Below are positions 32,351 to 42,600 of a DNA stretch of 64,000 nt, in pieces (position 1 is the first letter of the stretch; each line of letters opens with the position of its first letter). The notes beneath the pieces are model-generated. The model was not told the DNA's origin, did no database searches, and worked only from the letters and a program-made list of their open reading frames with translations. The stretch lies in contig NZ_CCVW01000001.1 in NCBI RefSeq assembly GCF_000756815.1, forward strand, positions 982,001 to 1,046,000, given 5' to 3'. A program made the position numbers and the translations under genes. The stretch comes from Legionella massiliensis (GTDB lineage: Bacteria > Pseudomonadota > Gammaproteobacteria > Legionellales > Legionellaceae).

Positions 32351-34786
32351 TCACCCAGTCGTTAACATCCCACAGGAAATACCCGTAACGGTTTTTCTTA
32401 AAAGAGGCAAGTCCTCTCTTTTCATCGCCTCAATTTGAATGAGATTCAAAGGATGGATTAAGGTTGATCTTAGTTGAATACTTTCCCCTAGCCAGGGTTG
32501 ATGAAAACAAAAGTCTTTCTCACCTGTTATTTGATAAAAGAATAGGGTGGTTGCTTTGAGCTCTGACTGAAAAGGCTTGAGATATTTATTGGAACCCGTT
32601 AATTGCTGCAGGTATTGTTCCCAAATAGGGAGGTAAACCTTAGAAAGGGTTACGCCAAGTTGTTTTACAAAGGAAGCAAAAAAAGCGTTTTCCTTATAAA
32701 GCATCTTAAGTCTATTTTTTCCTAGATCATCGAGCTCTAACCAGGTAGAACCAATACCCCACCAAGTTGGAAAAAGAAGCCTTGTTTGAGTCCAGCATAA
32801 GATCCAGGGGATGGCTCGAAGTTTTCTTTGATCGGGTCCTGCTTTTCGTTTGGTCGGGCGAGAACCAATCTTCAATTCTGTCAAAAAATGATAGGGTGAG
32901 GCCTGTTCAATGGTTGGCCAAAACCATTCGCTTTGTATAAGCGCTTTGTATTTCTGACTGACTTTTGTGCAAAATAATAACAGATCTTCCCAAAGACCTA
33001 CGTCATGTCGAACGCAGTGAGACATCTCCTGAATGCCAGGAGATCCCTCATTGCATTCGGGATGACGGAGATTTTTTCCGATGTTTGCCCCAAAGAGGTC
33101 AGGGGTCTCGGGATAACCATTATCAGTGCATTTATCTTTTTGTGAGTAGATATCAAGGAATTTGTCAATCTGACTTTTGAGTATAGAACTCGAACCAAAG
33201 AGTCGTGCAACCATCTCTCCTTGGATCGTCACCTTGTAATTAGCCATCATTTCCTTGGACCAAGAAGCGGTTTGCTCTTTGATGTCGCCACCTCCCCGCT
33301 CAATACTGCCGCCGGATCCATGGAAAAAGATGGGGCGAAGTTTTTTGTTTTCCAAGGTAGATTGAATCGAACTTAGACTTCTCGCAATCATGAGTCGTGA
33401 AGGCAATACCCCGCTTTCTTTCGATGAATCGGAATAGCCCAGCATGACCTCATAATTTCCACCCCAGAGCTTAAGATGTCTCTGCTTAACATCCTCAGTG
33501 ATGGATTCATTTAAAATGGTATCAGCGCTGGTCAGGGCAAGTTGATTTTCAAACAAGGGTACAACAGGCAGAACGTAGCTATTAAAGACTTGTTTAACTA
33601 GGCTAATACCATTTTTTATGTCTTCAGCCGATTCAACCATGCTGAGGATGAAGCCTCGTATATAGTTTTTAGGATCAGTCCCATGAGTTATAGAATAAAC
33701 TTGCTCAAGCATTTTAGTGATGGTTGTTTTTTTTATACTGGCTAAACTTTCTTTGACAACCGATGAATCCTCTCTGAGTTCTATAGGTATGACCAGAGTA
33801 GGGTAGAGCTGAAAAATGCTGGTGATGATGGAAAATTGCTCGGGTTTGAAATTTAAAAAACCTAGCGCGTCCGTTTGTATACTAGTTAATCCGTTTTTGA
33901 ATGCAGAGACTCTTTCATAATCCCTTGTTTGTATTTTCCTAAGACCCTGGGCTTTTTTAATAAGCTGATTGATCTGAGTGACCAAGGCCTTGTTTTCACA
34001 TAATGCCGTTGAGAGTTTAATAATGTCTAAAACTTCTTTTAGAGATTTTTGAATGTAGTGAATAAAAAAGGAGCGAGAAAGCTCAAGACTTTTAACCATG
34101 ATCTTTTCATTAACACCAGAGTGCCCATCCTTATCACCGCCTACCCAAGAACGTAATTGAATGGGTACACCCTTGGTTAACAGATAATGATAAAGTTTGA
34201 TGTTATGTGGGGTGAGTGCGTATTGATAGATGTAGTGTGCTTCGTCTTCTACACTTGGTTTTTCATGATTGGAAATATTAATCTGCAGCGAGATTTTAAG
34301 CATTTGATCCAGCTGAAATTCATTCATCAGATAGGGCGACTTCAGCACTTCAACAAGATAGTCACGAATGTCTTTGAAAAGCGTTAGAAATTCAGCTGTA
34401 CGAGCCTCTGTTGGATGCGCAGTTAACACGTAATGCATACCATGAGGCAGGTCGGTATAGGCTTTTTCCTCTCGTTGATTGATACGAAAAATACGGTAGG
34501 CGCTTTCGCAGACATTAATGAGCTCCATCATCAGAGAAAACCCATGCGCAATTTGATAAAGCGCTTTCCTGTCAAGCTTAGAGAGCTCTATTTGCAGACT
34601 ATGAAGCACATCCCTAAGTACAGAGGTTTCACTGCCAATGGTGTCTTGCATGGATAGTTGAATCTGCTCAATCCTTTCATAAGCGTCTTTTCCATAGACT
34701 TCGACGATGGCCTTCCCTAAACGACTAAGGGACCAGGAAACCATACGGCTGAGTTCTCTTGGTAGATAGGAGATATTTTGTCGCAT
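32351..34786 (-). CDS. ppc: Phosphoenolpyruvate carboxylase, divergent, with in-frame repeat insertion
   Basis: 811 residues from MRQNISYLPRELSRM with AAGGAG upstream. Landmarks of PEPC in order: VLTAHPTEART (catalytic His), SWVGGDKDGHSGV, MLGYSDSSKESGVLPSRL (Lys), FFHGSGGSIERGGGDI, QGEMVARLFG, ELKIGSRPTKRK, LRAIPWILCWTQ, and the C-terminal TGISCGMLTTG. It is shorter than the usual 870-900 residues. In the Gly-rich loop the first Arg of FHGRGGS is Ser, while the second (ERGGG) remains. At 33001-33067 a palindromic repeat is translated as part of the protein (RHPECNEGSPGIQEMSH). The normal reaction is HCO3 addition to PEP giving oxaloacetate; full activity is uncertain. Confidence 0.85.
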   Translation of the reverse strand: MRQNISYLPRELSRMVSWSLSRLGKAIVEVYGKDAYERIEQIQLSMQDTIGSETSVLRDVLHSLQIELSKLDRKALYQIAHGFSLMMELINVCESAYRIFRINQREEKAYTDLPHGMHYVLTAHPTEARTAEFLTLFKDIRDYLVEVLKSPYLMNEFQLDQMLKISLQINISNHEKPSVEDEAHYIYQYALTPHNIKLYHYLLTKGVPIQLRSWVGGDKDGHSGVNEKIMVKSLELSRSFFIHYIQKSLKEVLDIIKLSTALCENKALVTQINQLIKKAQGLRKIQTRDYERVSAFKNGLTSIQTDALGFLNFKPEQFSIITSIFQLYPTLVIPIELREDSSVVKESLASIKKTTITKMLEQVYSITHGTDPKNYIRGFILSMVESAEDIKNGISLVKQVFNSYVLPVVPLFENQLALTSADTILNESITEDVKQRHLKLWGGNYEVMLGYSDSSKESGVLPSRLMIARSLSSIQSTLENKKLRPIFFHGSGGSIERGGGDIKEQTASWSKEMMANYKVTIQGEMVARLFGSSSILKSQIDKFLDIYSQKDKCTDNGYPETPDLFGANIGKNLRHPECNEGSPGIQEMSHCVRHDVGLWEDLLLFCTKVSQKYKALIQSEWFWPTIEQASPYHFLTELKIGSRPTKRKAGPDQRKLRAIPWILCWTQTRLLFPTWWGIGSTWLELDDLGKNRLKMLYKENAFFASFVKQLGVTLSKVYLPIWEQYLQQLTGSNKYLKPFQSELKATTLFFYQITGEKDFCFHQPWLGESIQLRSTLIHPLNLIQIEAMKREDLPLLRKTVTGISCGMLTTG
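33001..33067. repeat. Palindromic repeat inserted in frame in ppc
   Basis: Arms CGTCATGTCGAACGCAGTGA and TCATTGCATTCGGGATGACG with inner ATCTCCTG / CAGGAGAT form a hairpin of the same family as 13960-14042. The ppc reading frame passes through it without a stop. Confidence 0.8.
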
Positions 34787-34886
34787 TGAAAACTCCTTTT
34801 TCCAAAGGGGGCTTTTTGAATTGATTGTCAAATGATTCTAGTACAATTGAGAGAGGTTTGGCAGGGATCAAGCGTAAATGCAGGAT

Positions 34887-34914
34887 GTAGGCTGGGCTTA
34901 ACAGCCCAGCCTAC
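34887..34914. terminator. Stable hairpin between ppc and a small gene
   Basis: Perfect 12-bp arms GTAGGCTGGGCT and AGCCCAGCCTAC with a four-base loop TAAC. No T-run follows directly on either strand. Similar GCTGGGCTTGGCAGCCCA sequence occurs near 36470, so this may be a repeat rather than a terminator. Confidence 0.35.
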
Positions 34915-34938
34915 GTTCGAAATGAAGGGGCTGACCTA

Positions 34939-35085
34939 TTAAAGTCCAAAACTTGGAGTTTGATCTAGTTGTTCAGCATACATATTGCTGTAGGTAAGAT
35001 AAAATGCAGTCATTGCGGCTACACCAAAAGCTACAGTGACAGCAGCCTTTACTGCTGGTTTTTTAAAAAATGCAAATTTATCCAA
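34939..35085 (-). CDS. Small single-pass membrane protein
   Basis: 48 residues starting at a TTG with GGAG seven bases upstream; a longer frame starts at an ATG 17 codons earlier without a site. The sequence has a basic N-terminus (KFAFFKKPAVKA) and one hydrophobic segment (AVTVAFGVAAMTAFYLTY). Small proteins like this are common and mostly uncharacterised. It lies between ppc and ohr on the same strand. Confidence 0.5.
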   Translation of the reverse strand: MDKFAFFKKPAVKAAVTVAFGVAAMTAFYLTYSNMYAEQLDQTPSFGL

Positions 35086-35358
35086 TGTTATCTCCAAAAA
35101 ATGCGCTATATTATGATTACTTCTTCTTTTTGTCAAATTTTAGAGCTAATTTGGGACTAAAGAAAACACTAAGCCTAAATTATAGATTACATAAAGAGAA
35201 ACCAGGATGATGCCTTCTTTTGATAACGAGCACAGCTCCAATTAGGAACTTTAGAAAGTATCATAATTTCAGGAAACTCCAGGTGTTCAGCCAAAGCCTT
35301 AGATTCCTGATTAATAGATAGTGCCGCTAAACAGCAAAGCGGCCTATCTTGTATGTAA

Positions 35359-35802
35359 TTATTGGCCACTAACGTCCAGTTCAAAGTCGATATTACCGCG
35401 TGTAGCATGGCTATAAGGGCAGATTTTTTCATGGGTTTCTTGCACTAGAGCACGTGCTTCAGCAGTTGGCAGGGAGGGGACATTAACCTCCATTTTAACA
35501 GCAATACCAAAGCCACCACCTTCACGAGGTCCAACAGAAACATGGCAGGTAACAGTTGTTCCAGCAACACTCTTCTTGTGTTGGCTTGCCACAAACTCTA
35601 AGGCTCCACCAAAGCAGGCAGCATAACCCGCTGCAAAAAGATGTTCCGGTGTTGTCGTATTTGGTAACCCTGGGCCTCCCATCGCCTTGGGAACGGAAAA
35701 ATTGGCGCTGACAGAATGATCGCTTGTTTCCGAATGACCGTTTCGTCCTCCAGTGTTAACTGCTGTTGCAGTCACTAGGGGTTTTATGCTGTTAACTGAC
35801 AT
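35359..35802 (-). CDS. ohr: Organic hydroperoxide resistance protein (Ohr, OsmC superfamily)
   Basis: 147 residues, full length. The two catalytic cysteines are in AAGYAACFGGALEFVA and KICPYSHATRGNIDFEL. The N-terminal TATAVNTGGRNGHSETSDHSVSANFSVPKAMGG matches the Ohr branch. It reduces organic hydroperoxides with lipoyl thiols in the cytoplasm. AGGAG precedes the ATG. No OhrR-type regulator is adjacent in this window. Confidence 0.94.
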   Translation of the reverse strand: MSVNSIKPLVTATAVNTGGRNGHSETSDHSVSANFSVPKAMGGPGLPNTTTPEHLFAAGYAACFGGALEFVASQHKKSVAGTTVTCHVSVGPREGGGFGIAVKMEVNVPSLPTAEARALVQETHEKICPYSHATRGNIDFELDVSGQ

Positions 35803-35967
35803 GCTGCTCTCCTTGTTCGTAAGTATTTTTAGGTGTCATTAGAATTCTATTATTATCATCATTCTGTCTCAGGACAAAGCCTTTTCCTAGAGCCTCTGTG
35901 ATTGTATCTAGTAAGGGACAAACAATAAAAATCCTCTAATCCGTTCCGAATCCCCGCGGTCAAGTCC

Positions 35968-36123
35968 ATAGGTATCTACACAAGTGACTGTAATAGACGC
36001 ACGTCATCCAGAGCGTAGCGAAGGATCTCTGGGATTGGCACGGTGCCACATTCAGGAGATCCTTCGCTACGCTCTGGATGACGTAATGTTGAGACAAGGA
36101 GGGACATTTGTGTAGATACCTAT
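35968..36123. repeat. Family B MITE-like element, 156 bp, copy 2
   Basis: Perfect 16-bp terminal inverted repeat ATAGGTATCTACACAA, same length and nearly the same sequence as 11685-11840. It lies within GC-rich repeat sequence, between CCGCGGTCAAG on the left and CTTGACCGCGG on the right. Confidence 0.82.
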
Positions 36124-36176
36124 GGGCTTGACCGCGGGATCCGCTGGTTAGAAGCTCTTCACTCTGAGCCCATAGA

Positions 36177-36197
36177 TCCCGCGGTCAAGCCGCGGGA
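36177..36197. repeat. GC-rich palindrome TCCCGCGG-TCAAG-CCGCGGGA
   Basis: Eight-base perfect arms around TCAAG. The same unit occurs at 15398-15418 and 59764-59784. The gap 35803-36523 is entirely repeats of this and families A and B; no gene is supported. Confidence 0.65.
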
Positions 36198-36218
36198 ATT
36201 CGGGATGGGGTATCCATA

Positions 36219-36352
36219 ACTGACGTTAAGTTAAGAGAATTTGTCATTCCCGCGAAGGCGGGAAACCATCTCTACATTGGCACTGTACTTAGCTAGAAAT
36301 AGTTTCCCGCCTTCGCGGGAATGACAAAACTATCCTTAACTTAATGGCAGTG
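36219..36352. repeat. Family A MITE-like palindromic element, copy 4 (inverted loop)
   Basis: Ends ACTGACGTTAAGTTAAG and CCTTAACTTAATGGCAGTG. The GTCATTCCCGCGAAGGCGGG hairpin is present and the loop sequence is the reverse complement of that in the other copies. Confidence 0.8.
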
Positions 36353-36523
36353 TCCCTAACCCTCTCCCCCACGCTACGCGCGGTGGAGAGGGGACAAAAA
36401 GCATTTTTTACACAGCTTTCTAAGTGCTATTGGGCTGTTAAGCCCAGCGTTTATGTGTGTCGGAGGAAAATGCTGGGCTTGGCAGCCCATATCCTGACGG
36501 CTAGGAGCTTCGCGAAGAACATA

Positions 36524-38119
36524 CTAGGATATAGTACAGACCTCTACCCTCTCTGCTTCCTCTATTGCCTGATGCTTGGCACGTTGAGATGCAGCAAGTT
36601 GCTTGATTAGGTCATAATTCTCCAGCGCATCCACATCAGATATTCGTCCCCAATCGTGACCGTTGCCAGTTTTACTACGATAAAACTCTAATTGGCCTTC
36701 GTTATTAAAGCTCGCAGAAATTAAATTATTCGATACATAGCAGGTTCCGGATCGGTAACTCTTACCCGCTCTAAAGGGAGTGGTATTGCCGAAGGCACCT
36801 TGTGGAATATCGACATGCGTACCAGAGGTTTTCGTCTTAAGACGGTGTTCTATTGTCTGATCACGTATAAATTGAGCGACCAGTTGCTTTGTCTGTTGTT
36901 GCGCTGGGGAAAGTTTTGGATCAAGAAAACTCTGGCCAACTAGGCTAGCTTGAGGTTTAGCACTCGCCTCCAAAATCTGATTGAGTAAGCCCTCATGCCC
37001 CAGAATATTTGCTAGATGAGCATCTTCAATTACTGGAATCCAGTCGCCTGAGGTTGCATCTTTATAGGCAATATTTAGCTGACCCTGCTTATCAACGTAG
37101 GCAGAATAAAAACGGTCGCCAACATAAGCTAGTTTTGACTTATGAAAATAACCGACTACAAAGGGATGGTCGCGACCGGCGAGCTCATCACTGGAAATCT
37201 CTTCGCGTGTTTTAATCTGTCTATTTTTTAATGTCTCAAGGATATAGGCAGTGATAGTTTTTTTTGCTTGAGCTACTGTAAGCACTTTACCAGAGGACAG
37301 TTTTATACCTTGAAGCTGTTGTGTTGGCAGGGGCTGTTTAGTGGGCTTTTCAAGAGGGACTGTTTTAGGTAGCGAATCGCCAAGCGGAGTGCGCACCGTT
37401 AATAATGCAGGATCAAGATCTTCCCCCACATTAATCATTGGCCCCCTGGCAGGTACTAGTCTTACCATCTCTTGATTAGTCTTTTTATAATTGGCATCGA
37501 TAAAGCCTGTTCCCTTGATTTCTACCACTTGTTTACCCGCATCAACACCTTCTCGAGCTGCCTCATATTGATGTAAACGCAAAGTCACATTCTTAGGTAT
37601 TAAATAGGGATGTTTTCTATAAAAACGTGTAAGGGAATCAAGTATATCCTGGCGATCATCAAAAAAATCAAACTCAATCTCTGCATCCGGGTGTTTATTG
37701 GCGATTCGCTGAATTTGGGTATAGATAATCGTTGCTTTATATTCATCAAAATCCCAGTTTGCATGGTGACCTTGATAATCTTTATCCATCGCTCGCCTGC
37801 AAGACTCGCCATCAGGTAAATCATCATGAATATCTGCGAGCAGGAAGGGATCGAATTCTAAGCCTATATATTCACAGACTCGCTTGATTTCAGGAAAACA
37901 AGAACCATTTAATTTGCTTATCCCGTTGCTAAAATCTACTGCAAACGACTGTCTGTTCGACCCAACAAAACCATAGGATTTTTGATAAGCCGCACTCTCC
38001 CTTTTAAGCTTATCCAACAGTATTTTGTTACCGACAAGTATATCTTTGTATTTGGTGCCACAAACATCAACGATGGGCAAACATCCATCATAATCAAATG
38101 AAACTACACGTATTTTCAT
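36524..38119 (-). CDS. HAD-like protein with C-terminal unknown domains, effector candidate
   Basis: 531 residues from the ATG with AGAGGAAAG upstream. The N-terminus has a haloacid-dehalogenase-like motif I, VVSFDYDGCL (DxDGC), and around residue 150 EIEFDFFDDRQDIL as the acidic motif IV. Residues 1-200 would form the HAD domain. A Pro/Gln-rich linker follows. The C-terminal half has two similar beta-rich units (FHKSKLAYVGDRFYSAYVDKQGQL and YRSGTCYVSNNLISASFNNEGQLEF) that look like repeats of one domain. Phosphatase activity is possible but unproven. The architecture suits a secreted effector. Confidence 0.7.
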   Translation of the reverse strand: MKIRVVSFDYDGCLPIVDVCGTKYKDILVGNKILLDKLKRESAAYQKSYGFVGSNRQSFAVDFSNGISKLNGSCFPEIKRVCEYIGLEFDPFLLADIHDDLPDGESCRRAMDKDYQGHHANWDFDEYKATIIYTQIQRIANKHPDAEIEFDFFDDRQDILDSLTRFYRKHPYLIPKNVTLRLHQYEAAREGVDAGKQVVEIKGTGFIDANYKKTNQEMVRLVPARGPMINVGEDLDPALLTVRTPLGDSLPKTVPLEKPTKQPLPTQQLQGIKLSSGKVLTVAQAKKTITAYILETLKNRQIKTREEISSDELAGRDHPFVVGYFHKSKLAYVGDRFYSAYVDKQGQLNIAYKDATSGDWIPVIEDAHLANILGHEGLLNQILEASAKPQASLVGQSFLDPKLSPAQQQTKQLVAQFIRDQTIEHRLKTKTSGTHVDIPQGAFGNTTPFRAGKSYRSGTCYVSNNLISASFNNEGQLEFYRSKTGNGHDWGRISDVDALENYDLIKQLAASQRAKHQAIEEAERVEVCTIS

Positions 38120-38414
38120 CAAGCTTTCCTCTAATTTAATGCATTCGTAGAAACCAATTTAAGTTCGAGGCAATGACGGCTGCGCTACGTAGCAATGCCT
38201 TGTGAGCAACACAAATCCTTTATTCGAGTAAAGAGCTATAACCCAAAACTTTTATGGCTGTATAAGTTTATTTCTCCTTACTTAAGCCTTTATTGATGAA
38301 ACTACGTAAAAACTACAGCAATAGGTCGCAGTGCTCTCTGATAATTATTAGAGTTGACCTCTGTTGTAACTTTCGCGATATCATTAGTGAATAAATTTTT
38401 TACCGAGCTACCTA

Positions 38415-39479
38415 ATGAGTCGTTTTTTGGAAACTAAAAACCTAATTATTAATACGCCAGAACTCTCTGATTTTAATGACTTATATGCCTTACAAACTGA
38501 TGTTGAGGTGATGAAGTATATTGGTCAGGGGGTGCGCACTAAGGATGAAATAATGCATGGCTTAGAGAAAGCCATTAGGCACTATAAGAAGCATGGCTTT
38601 AGCCTGGGCTCTGTATTCGAAAAGAAGAGCAGCCAATTCATTGGCCGGGCGGGATTAATCTATATTGCTTATGATGATAGCCAACCCGATATTGAAGTCG
38701 GATATGCCTTGCACAAAATTTCTTGGAATAAAGGCTACGGTATTGAGCTTGCAAAGGCACTAATTGCCTGGGGTTTTCAATCTCTTTCTATTGATAAACT
38801 TGTTGCCGACACGCATCTCCAAAATGAACGTTCACGTCGGGTATTAGAAAAAGCAGGCATGAGCTATGTAGGTATAGGGAAATATGGAGATAGCGATGTA
38901 GCTTGGTACTCTATTCACAATCCATCTGCTGATTACAATAAAATTAAGCTCACACCAGCTACTTTGAAAGACTATGTAACCATTCAGAATCTGGCTAGAT
39001 TTTATGTTTATGACATGAGTGAGTATTTGGGCAGCGAAGAGGGTTGGGAAATTCCAGAAGATGGCTTGTATGAGTGCATTGATTTTAAAAAATACTGGGA
39101 AGATAAACATTCATTTCCGTTTATAGTCCGTTATGAAAACGAGATAGCAGGTTTTGCTATAGTCGACAAAAAGGGAAGTGAAGCTGAAGTTGATTTTAAT
39201 ATGGCACAATTTTTTATCGCTAGGAAATTTAAAAACAAAGGTATTGGCCGTTATGTGGCAGAGCAATGTTTTAAGAAATACCCTGGCGAGTGGGAAGTAA
39301 TGGTTATGCCTGGCAATCAAGGTGCTTATCGTTTTTGGCGATCAATTATCAAAGACTATAGCAAAAATGACTTTATTGAATATTCTCGTGAAATTCCTCA
39401 TTTAAATAACTGCAAAAAGAACATTTTCAGGTTTAACACTAAAGTCCCCGCCATAAAGAGCCATAGGCAGGTTAGGTAG
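38415..39479 (+). CDS. Tandem GNAT acetyltransferase (RimJ/RimL-like plus second GNAT)
   Basis: 354 residues with two acetyltransferase domains. Residues 1-170 resemble RimJ/RimL (LETKNLIINTPELSDFNDLYAL, EVGYALHKISWNKGYGIELAKALIAWGF, ERSRRVLEKAGMSYVG). Residues about 178-340 hold a second GNAT domain (KLTPATLKDYVTIQNL, FFIARKFKNKGIGRYVAEQCFKKYPGEWEVMVMPGNQGAYRFWRSII). Each has its own acetyl-CoA loop (NKGYG, NKGIG). Substrates are unknown; the fusion may be a two-headed enzyme or one half may be regulatory. Confidence 0.85.
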   Translation: MSRFLETKNLIINTPELSDFNDLYALQTDVEVMKYIGQGVRTKDEIMHGLEKAIRHYKKHGFSLGSVFEKKSSQFIGRAGLIYIAYDDSQPDIEVGYALHKISWNKGYGIELAKALIAWGFQSLSIDKLVADTHLQNERSRRVLEKAGMSYVGIGKYGDSDVAWYSIHNPSADYNKIKLTPATLKDYVTIQNLARFYVYDMSEYLGSEEGWEIPEDGLYECIDFKKYWEDKHSFPFIVRYENEIAGFAIVDKKGSEAEVDFNMAQFFIARKFKNKGIGRYVAEQCFKKYPGEWEVMVMPGNQGAYRFWRSIIKDYSKNDFIEYSREIPHLNNCKKNIFRFNTKVPAIKSHRQVR

Positions 39480-39615
39480 ATTTTTATACATCGTCAAATT
39501 TGCTTTTGTTCGGAATCTAATAATAACTATTAATAATCAGGCACAAACCTTAAGCTTATTTTAATGTCATCTAGTCATAATTTCTGGTCGCATTAGTCTC
39601 AACCAGGAAGTGATC

Positions 39616-42600
39616 ATGCCAGGCGAATTAAGTACCAGCTCATCAAGCAGCCGTTCTTCTCTAATAGATTGGCAAATGCTAGTGCAACGTCACCTACCTT
39701 TTTTCTACAACCCTTCCATGCGAGCGACTAATGAGCAATGGGAAGGGTTTTATCAAAGCCACCTCATTGAGATTTTTGGAGCTTTTTATAGCCCAAGCGT
39801 TTTAGGTTCTGTAGAGCCATTACAATTACCTCTGTTATTGTCAGAGCCGGAGCAAAAGCGGTTTTTGCATAAACTGATGTTAAGGCTTATGGAACTGAGC
39901 AATTTTGATACTCAGCCACTGGACCTGGCTATTCTGCTTCACCATCGCTTATCTGACAGTTTTGCCAAAGCCTTGTATGATCACGCAATAAAGCATGTAA
40001 CTGGCTTATCGCCTTTACACTGGGCACTTATCTGCCGTCAACCTATCACTGCCGAAATGGCAACAAAGATTAATAGTCGTTGCGCAAGGCCGCCGCTGCA
40101 TCTAGCGGCCTGTTTCAATGATCCTGAACTTATTTCTTCCCTGGTTGGACTAGGTGCTAATATAAATCTTGCAAATTACCAAGGCCTAACAGCTTGCTAT
40201 CTTGCTGCTGAAGGTGGCCAAACTGCAGCGGTTGAGCGCATAGTTCAAATTGATGGGTTTGCTGTTCACCAGAAGAGCTTCTCCGGTGAAACCCCGCTAT
40301 GGGTCGCTGCTAAAAACGATCGTCTTGCAATAGTCGAGCTATTGCTGCAAGCAGGCGCTGAGGCTAATCAGGCAAATATTTTTGGTATTACTCCGCTTTT
40401 TACGGCTGTTGAACGAGGTCATATTGCAATAGTTAAGCGTCTGTTACTGCAGGAAGGTATTGCTGTTAATCGTACAGGAAATCAGCCTAATACCCTCTTG
40501 CAACTTGCTGCGGATAATAACCATATTGAGATAATTAAACTCTTAATAGCACATGGTGCCAGCGATGGCATGGTGGTTTTAAAAAAGGCTATTGAAGAAG
40601 GTAATACGAAGGTTATCGATGCTTTGTTTGCCAGTGGGCTTTATATATCCCCACAGAACAGTCCTAGTTGGTTACAACAAGAATTGTTCAAACGTCTAAA
40701 GCGTAATCGCCAAGGTGGCACTTACCTGATGCCTATTGGTTATGATTCTCAGGGCAAATGTTTACTTAGAGACGCACTTGAGGGCAACTCTGAGGCGCTT
40801 TCTTATTTCGACTCCAATTACCAAAAAGATTCGCAGGCCTTAATGGTCTGGTTTAAAAATGCCGGTAAAAACGCAGCCTTTTTTCATTTAGCGCTAAAGC
40901 TAGTGACTGCCCGTTTGGCGAAAGAGACAGGATGCTCTGAGTTTTTTGAGCTTGAGCGAGCTTTGATTTCAGGTCATATAGACGATCTAGCAAGCCAATT
41001 CTCTTATAAGATGTTTCAACGCTGGCTGAGTGCATTAACTACTGCACCGGAGATGGTTAATTTTTCTGAGCGATTCCTCATGCTGACCAAGGAGTTTCAA
41101 GAAAGGCATATCGCTGAATTTATGCCTGTGCTTGAGGAGGCTAGTGAGCCTGGCCCCACCTCAGAAACGCTCTCTGCATCTGCATCTAGTTCTTGTAATT
41201 GGCAAGAGCTTATGCAAAGCCATTTACCCTCTTTCTACAAGCCTTCGGAGCAAAGGAGCAATGAACAATGGCAGAAGTTCTATCAACATAGTTTAAAAAG
41301 GCTTTTTAAGGGTTTTTATCCAAGAACAAAGAAGTTATGGCTGGACTTCTTCTCCATGGATGCGCAGCAAGCGCCTCCTTCTCTGGAATCTGTTCAGGAA
41401 GAACTAATACTTGAACTTAAAAGCCTTTGGCGCGATTCAGCACTAAACTTGGCTACCTTCCTTCATCACCGCTTACCTGAGAACCTTGCCAAAGCCTTAT
41501 ATGATTATGCATTAACGCAGGAAAGCGATTTATCCCCCTTGCATTGGGCGCTCATCTTTAATCAGCCTATCAGAGTTGAAATGGCAACAGGAATGAAAAG
41601 TCTCAACAATCCGCCGCTGCTGCATCTGGCAACTGTTTTAAATAATCCCTCGCTTATTGATAATTTGCTAAAACTGGGAGCAGAGGTAAATATTACAAGT
41701 TTCCAAAATCAGGAAACTAGCTGTTTTATTGCGGCGCGGCATGGTCGTGTTGCAATGCTTGAGCGTTTACTGCAAATAGAAGGCATCGATATTAACCAGG
41801 CAAATTTTCATGGTTTAACCCCATTGGATGTTGCCGTTAGATTCGGACATCTTGCAGGGGTTGACCGTTTGTTGCAAGAAAAGGAGATTGCTCTTAACGC
41901 AGCAGGGACAGCCCTTGGTATCTCTCCTCATTGTATTGCTTACGAGGGGCGTAGCGCAGTCGTTGAACGTTTGTTGCAAGAAGGGGTTAATGTTCAGCAG
42001 GTCAATAGCGCTTTTTCTGCCGCTGTAAAAAATAAGCTTCATTCTACGATCAACGTTCTACTAAGGTATGGAACTAAAGTGGGTATGGAGGTTTTAGAAG
42101 ACAGTGTGAGGAAGGCAAATACCAAGAGGGTCGATGCTTTGTTTACCAGCGGGCTTTATATTTCTTCGAGGAATACCCCGCCATGGTTAGAAAATGAACT
42201 GAGAAAGCGAATTGGAAAGAATACAGCTTTTCGCGAGAATTCCCTGCAGGAACGTGCTTTGTCTGTTTTAGAAGAGACTTTGTTTGATGAGAGTCAGATT
42301 CCTTCTCAAATCAAAGGGCTGGTAAAAAATGCTGTGATGCCTATTGGTTATACCCCTAAAGGCAGATGCATTGTTCCAGAGGCGGCTGCTGGCCAGCTGC
42401 AGGCGCTTGCCTATTTCGAAGCGGGTATCCAGAAAAATCCTAAGGTCTATGCTGCCTGGTTTAGAGATGCAGGCCAAGATCGCGAGGTCTTTCAATTAGC
42501 GTTAAATTTGCTAACCGCAAGATCTCTGCTTATAGAGTTTAATGCCGAAGAACGAGACGCTTTATACTCAGGCCGTATCAGCGATTTAGAAGTACTTTAT

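Noticed and set aside
36344-36610. 88-codon plus-strand frame
   Set aside because: Starts in a family A element and overlaps the end of the HAD-like gene; no protein-like features.
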